Both the position numbers and the translations under genes were made by a program. The notes below the pieces were generated by a model that made no database searches, was not told the origin of the DNA, and saw only the letters and a list, made by a program, of their open reading frames with translations. From contig RDEW01000024.1 of assembly GCA_011109175.1 (NCBI GenBank), forward strand, positions 329,005-393,004: 64,000 nt of DNA, given 5' to 3'. Within the stretch, counting starts at the first letter, position 1. Each line of letters opens with the position of its first letter. Source of the stretch: Dicyema japonicum. Lineage: Eukaryota; Dicyemida; Rhombozoa; Dicyemidae. Shown one piece after another: positions 1 to 12,095 of the stretch.

Positions 1-175
1 TGTCTGGACCCGACTACGGCGTGTAACAGGATAATGGAAGAATATTTCTACTGCGCCGGAAGTGACGGATTTCGAGGCAGACCCAGAAATACACAACCAA
101 TTTGCTTAAAAGATGATTACGAAACAATCGGTCGTAAATTGGTAAAAACAAAAACAATCGGTCGTAGCCATAATT
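1..175 (+). pseudogene. LINE C-terminal tail fragment (APE family)
   Basis: Decayed end of a non-LTR retrotransposon polyprotein. The readable piece near the window edge includes MEEYFYCAGSDGFRGRPRN, which matches the tail found at 1475-1970 and 43338-45043 (a methionine-glutamate start, then G-R-P-R and a threonine/proline stretch). This segment follows the reverse transcriptase in this family and its function is not known. It runs off the left edge, so the element may continue outside. A short local duplication of the ACAATCGGTCGTA motif at about 124-166 follows it. Seen: motif similarity. Inferred: family membership. Confidence 0.55.
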
Positions 176-1095
176 TGACACGCGGAGCCATGTTCTGTTA
201 TTGATAATTAGTTTAAAATTTCTTTTTTTCCATCTTTTGGCGTCATTGAATTTTCCTTATTCAGCTAGCTCTTTTTCTCATAAACCAATCTGTTCACCAT
301 ATACAATTGTATTTTTTGGTTAAAGCATTCAGGGCTTGGTGAAATGTCTTTGGTAAAACTAATTGTATTTTTTGGATATAATTTAGGATTTTCCTTATTT
401 ATCTTTTGGTTATATTTCTCATCCAGGATTTTGCATTTCAAATTCTAGATTTGAGTGGATACAGCAATTAGCACAGATACGAAAGTTCAAAACAACAAAC
501 CAGATATCTTTGTACAAGACAAAAGGAGGGATTTAATTACGCTTATCGAAATGGTAAACGCCTTTCAACAGCATTGAAACATGTCGAGGTCGAAAAGCTA
601 CAAAAATATGACTTCTTGCCAGTGAATTGGCATCTATCCCAATGCTAAAGTTAATATTGTACCAATCTTAGTAACGTAGATGGATGGTATTGTGAGCAAA
701 TTCTAAAAACATTATCATAATTCCCTGAAGGTTAAGGCGCCAACTTGAGCATATATTCAATCAACCGTCAATAAGAAAACCTTGGAGAGTATACGCATAG
801 AGGACACATATGGAATGACTTTCCTGGATGATTTCAGAAAACTCACACTCTAACGGGAACGAATCAATCAGTATCGTCGTGCCAAGGGGCAAAGAAGAAG
901 AGAATTAGTTGAAAAGGATAAATCACTTAGTTATTTCTTATAGTTTTGATGATTAATTTTTGAATAATTAATTAAATTTTATTAATATTTTTGAAACGGT
1001 AAATCAAAACGGATTGAATTTAATTTTTTAAGTTAAGTAGACGTTTTTGTGACGTTCTTAGTTGTATTTTATTAACATTTAACCTTTAAAATTAA
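176..1095. other. Unassigned AT-rich stretch
   Basis: No feature recognised with confidence. At about 760-945 (+) a partly open, charged stretch reads like coding sequence (for example NKKTLESIRIEDTYGMTF, then a lysine/arginine-rich part). It has an internal stop and matches no family I recognise. It may be a decayed gene or element remnant. Confidence 0.3.
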
Positions 1096-1179
1096 TTCAT
1101 GGTGTCTGTTTTGTCGTCCATATCACTTATAATTATAACTTTTTTTGAGTGTGCGCGAGGAAATGAACTTTTCAGATAT

Positions 1180-1345
1180 AATCCCATTTGCCCAAAATTT
1201 TTTGAATTACGTATTTTTACATATTTAAGACTGTCATACTTGTCTGAACCTAAGATCCCCCAAGCACCAAATAATAAAGCTTTGAGTTTTAACAATTTTT
1301 GATGAAATAATGATACCAAGTGTCATGACCTACAATGCAAGTTTC
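1180..1345 (+). repeat. Dispersed repeat, copy 1
   Basis: About 160 bp that aligns with 51220-51385 on the same strand. Shared pieces include CATACTTGTCTRAACCT, a CCAAATAATMAGAG-like block and TTCAATTTTTGAT, in the same order and spacing. It shows no protein similarity in either orientation. It could be the untranslated end of a transposon or an unclassified interspersed repeat. Confidence 0.5.
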
Positions 1346-1474
1346 CAAAACTTTGAATTTTGAATTTATTGTGAAAATAACTAATTTATTGACAATGTTG
1401 TATAAAAATTCGATTTTTGTGATTTTCTATATTTTTAATATTATGTAGTCAGAATATTTAAGGCTTTTGTCATC

Positions 1475-1970
1475 CCCGTCCTGACCTACAATTCAGGCAC
1501 TTGGGGAATCTCTAAACAAGAGATGGACCGTCTTGACGCTTTCCACAGGACACAATTGAAATCAGTAATCAAGATCAAGTGGCCTAAGAAGATCTCAAAC
1601 AATGACCTCTACTCGAAGTGCAAATCTGGTATACTATCCGAGGAGATCTTCAGATCAAGATGGAGTCTCTTTGGACATATCTTACGTCTAATGCTCAAGT
1701 ACCCGCGAATATCGCCATGGAAAACTACCTAATGCATACGGGAGCCGGTTTCCGTGGAAGACCAAGAATCACACTCCCAACTATTTTGAATGGAGACCTG
1801 TCGGCTGTGGGACTGAAGCTCACTTCCGCAGACGACCTAGATACCTTAAGGGAACTGGCACGAAGTAGAGGGTCCTGGAAGAGGCTGATAGAGAGGATGG
1901 CTAGAAATACGGCACAAGGGAGGCTTGATTAATTTTATGACTTCTCGGGAGTGCTTTAAATAATAATAAA
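1475..1970 (+). pseudogene. 5'-truncated LINE: RT C-terminal tail and 3' end
   Basis: C-terminal end of an APE-type non-LTR retrotransposon, in two overlapping frames, so at least one frameshift is present. In order: VIPVLTYNSGTWGIS (end of the RT thumb region), then MDRLDAFHRTQLKSVIKIKW, the SRWSLFGHILR block, GFRGRPRITLPTI, and DDLDTLRELARSRGSW, ending at a TAA near 1932. The 3' untranslated end carries TTCTCGGGAGTGCTTTAAAT followed by a TAA-rich tail, the terminal signature shared with 20857, 48652 and 60800. The 5' end is missing, typical of incomplete reverse transcription. Confidence 0.8.
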
Positions 1971-4380
1971 AATAAGTCATAACATTAATACACCAATAAT
2001 AAACTCATAAAAATACATTGACGGTCTCTCTAACCTTCAAGGAGGTCCTTACAAAGGCAAATAATGTAGCATTATCTTGACAGTCCTATCACTTAGTAAT
2101 AAAACATTCATTGCTACTAATTTCTGGGATAACTGATAATAAACACCTTACAGGCGTATCTTGAGGACATAGCATACCAAATCCGAATAGTGGAGATTGT
2201 CTTAGATGACTGACCAATTAAATATGCTAATCAATCCTCTACTCATCACATAAACACCAGTTTAACAAATTCACCATCAGTTTTTTTACTAAAAATTGAA
2301 CAATCTTGTGTCCTGTGATCAAAAACGTCTATTATGGCTGGTACAGAAAAATTAATCTCCTGAAATATGAAAAAATGAGGAAAAAAGAAATGGTAAAAGA
2401 ACTATAGGCAAAGAGTGAACCACAGCTATTTGGATTATTAACTCATTAATATGTCTTTCAATATACAATCCAACATAATCTCCTGGCAATCATCTCCAGT
2501 GACAGATATACAAATTTATAAGGAATATACTTAAATAGTAAAATTACACATTAAAGGACTGAGAATTATTATTGATGTTAATCTGAGTAGTCATTCAAGA
2601 CAACTGAATGCTTGTAATTGCATAAATGAAGAACAGCATTGCAATAGAAATTCCAATATTAAAGAGTGACTAATAATCTTACTTGAATTTAATGAGTTCA
2701 TTTCACAAAACAGTCTACAAAAATTAATAGAAACTTTTTTCTTGTAAAATAAAGCGAATATGAACAATCAACTCTATGATAATATCAACTCCCCACAATG
2801 ATAACAAAGTCAAATATTTCCCGAGGACTCTATTCTCGCTGCTACATTGAGTCACAAGCGAACTTGCAGCGCCAAAATAACAGTGTTGGCAATCATGACT
2901 CCAAGACGAGATACTGTCTTTGAAACCAGTGTTGATATTAACCATTATTGAAATACAGTTTGGTTGGCTCCCAGTGAGGGCGTACTCTATGAATTACATT
3001 GAAATAATATTTTTCGTTCACTATATTCTTATCAAGTTAACAGTTCCTTTAATCTGTTTTTCCTCATTCTGAAATGTGACAATCAAGAAGCTGATAATAT
3101 ATACCACCGAGGAGACGTTCAATATTTTGTAGATTATATAATAGATCCCCCAATGACTTCTGGTGGTTATGAAAGTGACCATATCCTTGTTTTATGGGAT
3201 CAATATAATAAAAAAGTACTGTACATCTCCTGCGATTCCCCGACCAGCTTTTGAAAGTGATAGAATGCTTATCAAATGAAGTTTTTTAAATATTTATTTT
3301 TAGGAAATTTAAAGCAGAATATTCGAAATATGAGTTTACAAAAATTCAATTTACTTGTTTTTAAGTGAAAACGTGAACAATATGACGAACATTCCGAGTC
3401 TTGGCCTAAAATGAATAAATAACCGACTTTTGTCTCATTAATTGGAACCATTATTACTATCAGAATCTCGAGTATTTTCTACCATTCCTGAATTCTTGTT
3501 GTATTCAAAAATAACCAACATGAGAACTTTTTCTTTGGTATCAATTTCATTTTAAATATTAGTCCCTTGTTGACTACGATAGCAAGGAAAAGATTAAGCA
3601 GAATATCTGGATTGACAGTGAAAAATACAATTTGGGAAAATAAACAAAGCAACAAAATGTAGAGAAACCAAAGCTCCTGAAAGAATTGATCACCTGAGAA
3701 TGTTAACACCAGCATATAAGACTAGATTTCAATCTTCTCCAGTCAAATTCTATATTTAAGGTTGCAAGACATTAATAAATGTTTGCCAAATTCCATCGAA
3801 ATTACTTTAATTTTTTTTATCTGAGCAATGAAAAAATTCGTTATGGATAAACATAGTGGAATCCCTGACACTTTACAGAACTAGATGGATCAGTAGCTAT
3901 TCCTTTGTATCGACGACTCCTAGAGGGAGTGTCAATGGTTGTATCAATTCGAATCCGTAAAGCCGTAGTGTCTTCTGGTGTAGGAAGCAGATTTGTTAAA
4001 TTGGAAAAAAACTTATATTATTGAATAATAATTGCCTAGAATACAGCTATTCTCATGCAATCCCCAAGGTTGTCATCTGTTATACATGGGAGACAGCATC
4101 GAACACATTATTGTATCTTAAACTCATGTGGATGGAACAGCAGTCTGCTAAACTCATTTTGGAATTCTAACTTCATTTTGGAAGAATTTATTGATCATAT
4201 CGAGAATATATTTATTGTTGCCCTGTAGTTCCAAATTTAGTTCATTCAGTTTTGTGGCAGAATCAGTAAAAATGCCAAGTTTAAAAGTCAATCATGATTT
4301 AAAGAAAATGCCAATCCTTATTTTTCTTTTGAAAATTCTTTAATATATTGTTTTATTCTCTGAAAAGTGAGAATTAATCC
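1971..4380. other. Unassigned intergenic/repeat-derived region
   Basis: Both strands read as short frames full of stops. The longest frames (for example 3479-3715 minus) are low-complexity hydrophobic translations without family motifs. No RNA gene, terminal repeat or promoter element is recognisable. Confidence 0.4.
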
Positions 4381-4764
4381 CTTGCTTAACTATCTTGTGT
4401 CACAGTGCAAAGGTAGATCGCCATAGCATCGACTTGTTCTAGAAAAATTCAAAATTATCTTCTTTGTAAGGCCTTATCAAGAATAGAATTAATAGTTTTA
4501 AAGGATAACATAGTTAAAATTTAACATTTTTCTACATAATGCATGTTGGTGAATGATGCAATGATATGTGAAAAAAAATCGGGTAATGAACGTCTTTATG
4601 ACAAAATGGAAAAAGTCCATTTTGATTTCCAAACTTGTCGAAAGAATTATAGATACATAAAATTATTGAAAATAATTCTTCCTTGACAGTTAACTCATGG
4701 ATTTTTTTTATTTTATATATAACACAGAAAACTAACTTTTCCTTGCATTGTATTGTTAAAAATC

Positions 4765-4822
4765 AATCGATTGCGATCGACAAAAAATCCCGATGCGATC
4801 ATCGGTTTGCCGCCCCTGCTGT
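4765..4822 (-). repeat. hAT-like terminal inverted repeat
   Basis: Read on the minus strand, this begins TCTACAGCAGGGGCGGCAAA and continues into lower coordinates. The same outer sequence, TCTACAGCAGGGGTGTCAAA, ends the hAT fragment at 62180-63173. CAGGGG...CAAAC ends are typical of hAT elements. No transposase could be read to its left, so this may be a non-autonomous (MITE-like) remnant. The other end was not found. Confidence 0.45.
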
Positions 4823-5055
4823 AGAACTATCCTCATTCAACTTTTCTCGTGTAATATCATATTGTCATGATATCCACGTGGGCGGGTTCTTGAAAGAAGA
4901 GCTCGAAATTGTGATTTTTTATATTACAGTTAAAATGCGATTTTGGAGATTAATTTACGTTTCCGCGGCGGTAGGACGTGTGATAAAAATGGAAGAGGGG
5001 ACCTACTTCTCGACCTCTCTTAAGAAGCAAAAATCTGTATTATTGAAGAGTGAAT

Positions 5056-5249
5056 TTGGTCTTTACATGCAGACGTTCCCCTTGTTTCCCCACCTTGGAT
5101 TAAATTTAAAAGTTCAGTATAAAGACTACTTTATTAAATGTCGACATACTTTTTGGTCTTTACATGCAGACGTTCCCCTTGTGTCCACACCTTGGATTAA
5201 ATTAAAAAGTTCATTATAAAGACTACTTTATTAAATGTCGACATACTTT
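5056..5249. repeat. Two-copy direct duplication, 97-bp unit
   Basis: The segment starting TTGGTCTTTACATGCAGACG is repeated once with only a few differences, period 97 bp. The open frame at 4683-5219 runs through both copies, which explains its length. It is one of several two-copy duplications of 88-155 bp in the window and may be an unmerged assembly overlap. Confidence 0.8.
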
Positions 5250-5599
5250 TTGGCACGTATATTTCATCTATAAAAAAGTTCACCACTTTTTGCGATGAAA
5301 AACAGTCTTATAATATTATGTCACGAGCCTAGGTGGTTACAGTTTGCTTATTTTTCGATAAAAATTGAAAATTAATTTATCGCTTGAGATAAATATAGAA
5401 ATTAATTTTTTTTATTAAATAATAACAGCATAGGGAATTAATGTCTATTTGAAGAAAAGCGGAAGAAGGCCGCATAGGGAATTAGTGTCTATCAGGTATG
5501 TAGTTTCATGCGAGATTTATAATGATGTTATATCTATGTTTAGTTGTTTCTCTTCAATATAAAGCGAGGTCTGTCAAATGAAATGCAGTTAGCTATGTC

Positions 5600-5790
5600 A
5601 AGTACCCCCTCTATCAAAGGCCTCGGATGGTTTTCGAAAACCAACAATGGGTGAGAGGACACTCTGCTCGAGATGTTCGAAGAACTCGGATTGTCAGTGG
5701 CCAACTCCCATGAACCCAACCACTAGGATACTCAGTTCGAAAAAAAAGACCTGATATAACTAAAATGATACTTAAAAAAGAAGGCTGAGA
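5600..5790 (+). pseudogene. Possible LINE endonuclease fragment
   Basis: One frame reads MFEELGLSVANSHEPN, then a shifted frame gives KKRPDIT. This resembles the 'F..LGL.V.N...PT...S.IDIT' part of apurinic-type endonucleases of R1/Jockey-like LINEs. Only this short block is visible and the frame is broken, so the assignment is tentative. Confidence 0.25.
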
Positions 5791-6790
5791 ATCCAGATGC
5801 AGTGCAGGTTAGAGGAGAATAGTGGTATAGTCAAACGGAGGATCTACAAATTTTGGTGCCAAATTGATAACTCGTCCTAATTGAGGACTGATTTCAAGGT
5901 TATAGAAGATCAAAAAACAATGCTCCCAGATCAGATAGGACACTAATGTCGCTTTTAAAAAAGTTTGATGGACGTCTTAATGTTTGGTTATGTTCTCAGA
6001 AATTGGAAGGTTGCCAACAGGTTTAAGTAAGGAAACTAGGAAAACGACCGTATCACTTAAACACCACAATAAAACCAAACTAACTAATCACGTGATCCAG
6101 AAATGATGCAGCAGTGATCTCATCGTGGCTTTACAATTCTCGAGTTCATAAAACCACTTATTCGGCGCAGAAATTAATTTGCAGTCGCACGGACATACTA
6201 CTTTTTTTTTAAAAGATTTTGAATTCAAGAACAATTGTTGAGGAGTTTTTGAAATACCCGTAACTTTAAATCCTCTTCTCTGGCCATTGTAGACAAAGAA
6301 AACAGGAATTAGTCAAATATCTAAGTTACCACAAAAGAATATAAAGTCAATAAGAAAATAAATAAACTAAATGGCAACAAATAATATATTATTATTTTTC
6401 CAAAAATGACCAGGTAAACAATAATTATAAGGAAAACGCCATCAGGTGATTCAGGCTTCTCTCAGCAATATTCTCACTTTTCCCGTTGTTGCTCTCCCGA
6501 ACCGACACTTTTACAATAACACCGATTTTCTGACGGTTCCATTTTGAGTGAACATACCCCCCGAATTCCTCACAATGACCTCAAATAAGGTTGCCCTTAT
6601 TGGTAGTCTTGTGAACTGAGAAATTGTTTTGGTCATACTGGATTGAGTGGAGTTGAAAAAATATATAAAGTTAAATGAGAAAAGTAGTTAAATTAAATGA
6701 TAATAAATAAAAAATATAAATAATATCATGAAATCATATTTTGAAATTTTCATGTGGATTATTTAAATCAGAAAACCATAATTACAGTAA
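5791..6790. other. Unassigned
   Basis: No gene recognised. A stretch at about 6440-6480 (CAGGTGATTCAGGCTTCTCT, then CAGCAATATTC) resembles 37690-37725, so a short interspersed repeat may be present. Confidence 0.3.
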
Positions 6791-6797
6791 ATCATAT

Positions 6798-7064
6798 TTA
6801 AAACTGCCATCCATCCAAAGTGGACCCCGCCGACATTATCGACGTTGCGTTCCTTCTCACGATTGCAACAGAGATCAATTGAAGTAGCCATCGGGTCTCA
6901 CGTGCGTCGTGGCTTTTTAGTGTAGCTAAGCGTCCAAGTTTCTTTAGGAAACGAAGCGATTTTCCACTTATTCCTCCCGCTGTCTCGACCACTATTGGAT
7001 AGTCGTGGATTATAATGGAGACTGGCAGTAAACCCCCTTCAATTGCACGTATGTCTAAAAACAT
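6798..7064 (-). pseudogene. RLE-type LINE, C-terminal end
   Basis: An 88-codon minus-strand frame with PIVVETAGGISGKSLRFLKK, then LGRLATLKSHDARETRWLLQ and ISVAIVRRNATSIMS. It matches the last part of the restriction-like endonuclease region found in many invertebrate non-LTR elements: a 'P.avET.G' block, an 'LG' helix and a final 'QR.siAi.RGN' helix. The upstream CCHC and RPDG parts are absent here. Similar pieces occur at 24240, 28258, 39005, 42630 and 58250. Its 5' part is duplicated by the 151-bp repeat at 7004-7305. Confidence 0.7.
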
Positions 7065-7305
7065 ACCCTTGAGAAATCGTACTTATCAAAAACCAAGACC
7101 TATACACAGTATTTAAATCGAAGCACTTGGATACAATTACCGAAGTCAGATGGACGTGGATTATAATGGAGACTGGCAGTAAACCCCCTTCAATTGCACG
7201 TATGTCTAAAAACACACTCTGGAGAAATCGTACATATCAAAAACCAAGACTTATACACAGTATTTAAATCGAAGCACTTGGATACATTTATCAAAGTCAG
7301 ATGGA
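7004..7305. repeat. Two-copy direct duplication, 151-bp unit
   Basis: CGTGGATTATAATGGAGACT begins both copies (7004 and 7155). They differ at a handful of positions. The unit overlaps the RLE fragment, so a host-sequence expansion is no more likely than an assembly join. Confidence 0.8.
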
Positions 7306-7770
7306 GTCAGATGAATCGTGCTGTCTATGAAATCATACCTCCTCTGCTCAGGGGCCTTTAGAAGAAAGCCATGAATAATTTTGCCATAAATAATGAACAT
7401 CGATCTAAACATGTCAATATGTATTAGAAGACGCAGATGAAGTAGACAAACTCCAAAAAATCACAATCTCAAAAAGAGCTTGGACGTTTCTAAAAGACCG
7501 AATCATCCGGGGGTGAGAAAATCGACGGGAAGGATATAACTTTCTTATTGTAAATGTCCATAACAATTATGTCTCCAATTTTATGCCAACTGCTAGAAGT
7601 TATGGTATTACAGTATTTGGTAGACTCTGATTTGATTGTCCTTCGATTATGGGTCTTTTTATTTATACAGTATAAGACTGGACAAGTTGGTTTATTTCAC
7701 TTTACACACATTGGACGTCGTCAGGAGGAAAGAAACAAGGAAATAAAACCAGATCTAACTCTCCCAATCG

Positions 7771-7946
7771 GATGCCTTATCCACGCGTCAACCTACGTTT
7801 TCAGTAATTTCCTTATTTAATTCTATCAGCAACTCAGTGCAAGTTGTCCCAGGAGAAAGATGCCTCATCCACGCGTCAACCTACGTTTTCAGTAATTTCC
7901 TTATTTAATTCTATCAGCAACTCAGTGCAAGTTGTCCCAGGAGAAA
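7771..7946. repeat. Two-copy direct duplication, 88-bp unit
   Basis: GATGCCTTATCCACGCGTCA is repeated once with a single early difference (TTATCC versus TCATCC); the rest is nearly identical through GTTGTCCCAGGAGAAAG. No protein or RNA similarity recognised. Confidence 0.8.
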
Positions 7947-7949
7947 GTG

Positions 7950-8990
7950 GTCTCAGAGATATGTAAGTCCCCGAGGACTTGGTTTCACTAGTTTGTTATT
8001 ACTCTAACTGTAGGCGCAAAATTTCCTCCAAAGGCTACGGAATGAGATTATCCGTGAACTAAGGATGACTGCTTGATCGACTATCTATAATTAAGAACCT
8101 GTGACTATTATAATATTCTCAGCAGAGGAGACACATTGGATCCTCCATTTTTGATGAGATCCAGTAGAATGTTTAATGCAGTTCTTCCATAGTTAATTGG
8201 GTAGCATTTTACAGACGTGTTCCACTATGGCTGGAAGGTGAGGAAATAACACCCTCACACACGTGTATCATGTGTTGCTGCCACTGGTATAGTATTTGTT
8301 ACTTATTATTAGATTACGTCATGGATGGGACAGTTTTAGTGGATGTGCTGAATATGCAGAGCACGTGCCTAATTTATTCCCTCAATTTGAATGAGAACGC
8401 TATCCAAGATTTGTTGTTTTTTAAGTCAGTCATTTGTGCTTACAGAGAGTAAACATTTGAGGTATATTTTTATGTTTTATATTACAAGGGGAGTTAAACA
8501 GTTGAGGAACGCTCTCATTGAAAAAAAATATGGAGCCTTCCACTAATGATGTTGATGCTAGGATTGTTGTCATTGTTCCTTGAAAGGGCAGTTATCTTTT
8601 CCCCAAGTCTTGACTATTCAGCACCACCTGCTTTGATTGAGTTTTGTTACACAGATGTTCTTTCATTATTCATAACTTCAAGAATGATGAATCCTTAATC
8701 AGATATGTTTTCATTTTATGTACGTCTGCTTGCAATCTCCACCTAATATGTCAAAATAACTCTATATATCACTGGACTACTTCATTTTCTACTGATCAAG
8801 TTTACTAATTATCCTCATATCGTGTGGTATTCTAAAGAAATACGATTTATGCCAACCGTGCTGTAATTTGTCACAGAGGACATGATTACAAGTTGTTGTA
8901 TGTTATTATTTGTTAATATAAGTACAGATTATGTGGCAGGGGTACGGATACACAACATACAGTCGAAAGTTACAAATAGGGCGCTCATAC
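7950..8990. other. Unassigned
   Basis: No motif, RNA gene or terminal repeat recognised. The small frames at 8270-8452 (+) and others show no family signature. Confidence 0.35.
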
Positions 8991-9029
8991 AAATCACTAT
9001 TTAAAAATATCGTCTTCTCAAATTTTTAA

Positions 9030-9215
9030 TAATTAAATTAATTATTTTTTTAATAAAATATTTTTTTAACAAAGAAACAAATGTCATTTGAGGAAGCCGG
9101 CTGCGTGGATTGCGAACGAGTTTCCTCGGAGTATGGCCATTCCAATCTTTTGTCTCAGCTATAACTCTTCTCGTTGATCCCTTTTCTTTCTGGCGAGCAT
9201 TCCTCAATTGATTAT
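9030..9215 (-). pseudogene. RLE-type LINE 3' end
   Basis: Nucleotide-level match to 38970-39150: the block GAGGAAGCCGGCTGCGTGGA, GCGAACGAGTTTCCTCGGAG and TTGATCCCTTTTCTTTCTGG is shared nearly base for base, including the poly-T-rich 3' flank ending in ACAAATGTCATTTGAGG. The reading frame is shifted relative to the copy at 39005-39217, so it is a dead copy. Its 5' part is caught in the 133-bp duplication. Confidence 0.75.
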
Positions 9216-9435
9216 AAAATTTAAATAAAAAAATTAACAATTTGAACAGTGTTGTATAAATTTGGATAAAAGTTCTTAACTATTCGTCTTTATGTTTGTA
9301 ATCTCGTTGATCCCTTTTCTTTCTGGCGAGCATTCCTCAATTGATTATAAAATTTAAATAAAAAAATTAACAATTTGAACAGTGTTGTATAAATTTGGAT
9401 AAAAGTTCTTAACTATTCGTCTTTATGTTTGTAAT
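9170..9435. repeat. Two-copy direct duplication, 133-bp unit
   Basis: Copies at 9170-9302 and 9303-9435, starting CTCGTTGATCCCTTTTCTTT, essentially identical. The first copy is continuous with the RLE LINE remnant. Confidence 0.85.
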
Positions 9436-9494
9436 TAAGTCCTAGATCTCTTTTTGCAATGCCTAAGCTGTTTTTTTTGCGATTAACTTGCATA

Positions 9495-9760
9495 ATATAC
9501 TGAACCCTCTCACAATCATGTAAGACATGAGAAATGAAATAAACAAATATTTAATGACAAATAATTTCAATTTTAACATAAAATAAGATATTCTTAAGTT
9601 ATGGCTTTTCTTAGTAGCCTTCTCAAAATATACTGAACCCTCTCACAATCATGTAAGACATGAGAAATGAAATAAACAAATATTTAATGACAAATAATTT
9701 CAATTTTAACATAAAATAAGATATTCTTAAGTTATGGCTTTTCTTAGTAGCCTTCTCAAC
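9495..9760. repeat. Second two-copy duplication, also 133-bp unit
   Basis: Copies at 9495-9627 and 9628-9760, starting ATATACTGAACCCTCTCACA. It has the same unit length as the unrelated duplication just upstream. Identical lengths in unrelated sequences suggest a technical cause such as read-length or k-mer-limited joining. Confidence 0.85.
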
Positions 9761-9915
9761 TTTACTCAATGTTTTATACACTCAGCGAACAAATCTGTTC
9801 TTCGGGCGCCAGTTCCCTTCATTAGGACCTCAAATGGTGTCGGCCGTAACAGGTTAGTCGAAAAACATTGAAGGGATTTGTAGCTGCCGGCTGTAAGTTT
9901 CTCCATGCTGCGTAT

Positions 9916-10225
9916 AATAATAATAGCAGTTTTTTTCACGGAGCCGTGGTATTAGCTCCGCATAGGCAGGACACACACTTTATTTAAGTAAAGAACAGTT
10001 AATTTTAACTAATCGAGGAACAAAGGAATGGTCTTCACTTCTATTTTCTTTTTCTTGTGTGTGGGACTTTTTTGACTATCCAGTTCCGCAGTGAGAGTCC
10101 AGTGATGACGGAGTCACTCGTCAAGCCTTTTGGCATCGTAGATGCGTGGAACCTTCCACCAGATGAACAGTAGCAAGAATCGAACCCGTAACCTAAGTCA
10201 TTTTAGCCCGACACCTAACCACTAT
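9916..10225 (-). mobile_element. tRNA-derived SINE, apparently full length
   Basis: Read on the minus strand from 10225. A tRNA-like head carries an A-box-like TAGTGGTTAGGTG and a B-box GGGTTCGATTC, followed by a body (CGCATCTACGATGCC, GAGTGACTCCGTCATCACTG, CACTGCGGAACTGGATAGTC), a tail region and a terminal run of ATT repeats. The 13-bp direct repeat CCATGCTGCGTAT occurs at 9903-9915 and 10226-10238, exactly flanking the element, so it is a convincing target-site duplication. Two more copies are at 35970-36240 and 26700-26822. The TAA/ATT-type terminal repeat resembles that of the local APE LINEs, which could be the mobilising partner (inference). Confidence 0.85.
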
Positions 10226-10429
10226 CCATGCTGCGTATCCGTCACTTTGATTAGTTGTTTGTTATTTTTTATAAACTTAATTAGCTAGAAAAAATAAAAT
10301 AAATAATGCCATGATTAAAATGATATCACGTGTCCTCAAATCTTTTCCGAAAACGAGATTACTTCTAAGAATATACATGAATGGTTGTCAACAAATGATA
10401 TCCAAAGCATTGGATTAAACAAGTTTCTC

Positions 10430-10760
10430 TGTCGCCCTCCATCGGGTATCGATTTTAGTTAATCTTCTTTTCCTCGTTAAATTCTTGTAAACTTGACCCA
10501 ACTCCGCCGCGATCACCACGAGGGTCTAAATGCTTACCTATACAAAACCTGCCAAACAAAATCGCAAATCTGCTTTTCATGTACACTTGATGACAACACA
10601 GACCACCCATTTCTTGCTATAAGCCTTATATGTTTTTACTCCTCACTGGATCAGCCTTATGGATCCTAGGGAAGTTCTGTCATTGGTAGTTGCGTTCCAC
10701 ACAGTCGCCCTGTAATAACCATCTCACTTCATGTGTATTAAGAGCCGTTCAAAATCTTCA
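10430..10760 (+). pseudogene. LINE C-terminal zinc-knuckle tail
   Basis: One frame gives LTQLRRDHHEGLNAYLYKTC, then a stretch with two cysteines and a histidine (ICFSCTLDDNTDHPFL). This is the pattern at the end of Jockey/R1/I-type polyproteins ('QLRSG...LN.YL...C..C....T..H'). A shifted frame continues MDPREVLSLVVAFHTVAL, like the usual last helix. No upstream RT is attached. Confidence 0.6.
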
Positions 10761-12090
10761 TTGTCAAAACATTACTTTCGAAAATACACGAATTCAAAGA
10801 TTTGGATATTATTTTATTTGTAACAGAAATAACTTTATTGAGAGAGTCATATGGCGACCATTTAGCTGATAATCTGTCAATGAATCACACAATGAGTAAA
10901 CATTATAAGCGCTATTTCAAATTCGAAACAAAACTGTAATAACAATCAGTTGTATAGAGTGACCGATCAGTTGCACGTGCAATTATATTTTTAATTGGGA
11001 TTTATTTTGATGAACTTTTTTATATACGAACCTTTTTAAATTGTTGGTTATCTGGAAGGTTTTATAGCCTTGAAAAGGAAAAAGTAGCGTGGCATTTGAG
11101 TTCCAGTCGTTCTCAGTTAATCTTTCCTTGCCAAAGACAACGTAACCTCGAAGAGGCTTTCCTTGGACACTACAAAAGACAACATGTCTGAAAATTGATG
11201 TTGTTACACACCTCTATTGCATGCAATTTCAACTTAGCTTCATGATGGATGAGCCTTGTTTTCTTTTTTCTCCAAAGCATGGACGAGGTGACGACTAAAG
11301 ACAGTGAGGAAAGGTCTAGTTCTCAACAAAAAAAGTGTCTAATGTACATTCTATTAGAATCTATTCTCTTCCAGTCCAAAATTGACAAAAAAATTGGGGA
11401 TCAGCTGTAATGAGCAGATAGTTAATGTGATTTTATGTGTTGCTAATAATTTCAAATGAGTGCTTGAACGTAAAGTACAGTGTATGAAGATAATCAAGAA
11501 GTTTCAGTTCATTTAATGTGCTCCGAAGTCGTAGTTAATCCATTTTTATTTAAACATGTATATATTTCAGATTGTCATCGTTGAATGGAGTTTGGTGATT
11601 TTTGATATTATAATTGCCACGGAATCACTGGGCTAAAATAGAATGTCTCAATTAAGAGGTAAACAAATACAAATATGATTTTTTGATGAAATAAACTAAT
11701 TGTATCAAAACAATAAAATTAATTTTAATATAGGGCATTTGAATAGCCAGGCTGTTTCCCCTAACAATCAAGATGCGCTCTCGAAAATATCCAGTATCAC
11801 GTAGATCCTTGGTGACACTTTAGATCATTGAACCGATACGATAGAATAGGTCGTCTGTTTGAAAACTAAAGATTCCTAACACCTCAACTGCAAAACGAAA
11901 AAACAAATGATTCTCCGAAGATGATTTACTACAGGCATGTCAAAATCAAAAACCTCCAGGGGCCGGATAAGATAATTGAGCATACAAGCGGGACACACTA
12001 ACAAATCTGAAAAAAAAGTAATCTTATTGAAGTGTAATAATTTGCAAGTCGCTCCACAAAAGAAAGTGGCTATAAAGTAAAACAGTTGAA
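10761..12090. other. Unassigned, contains a shared repeat
   Basis: No gene recognised. About 11790-11880 (TAGATCCTTGGTGA, then GAACCGATACGATAGAATAG and GGTCGTCTGTTTG) resembles 29480-29560 (TAGATCCTTGGTGATCCATA, GGATCCGACGGACTAGGTCG, TCAGTTTG). A remnant of a common element lies in both places. Confidence 0.35.
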
Positions 12091-12095
12091 TTATA

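Noticed and set aside
4683-5219. 178-codon frame, the longest on the plus strand in 0-20 kb
   Set aside because: It runs through a hAT-like end and both copies of the 97-bp duplication; no domain.
9903-10238. tRNA gene in the A/B-box region
   Set aside because: The head lacks a proper acceptor stem and is joined to a body shared by other copies; it is a SINE.
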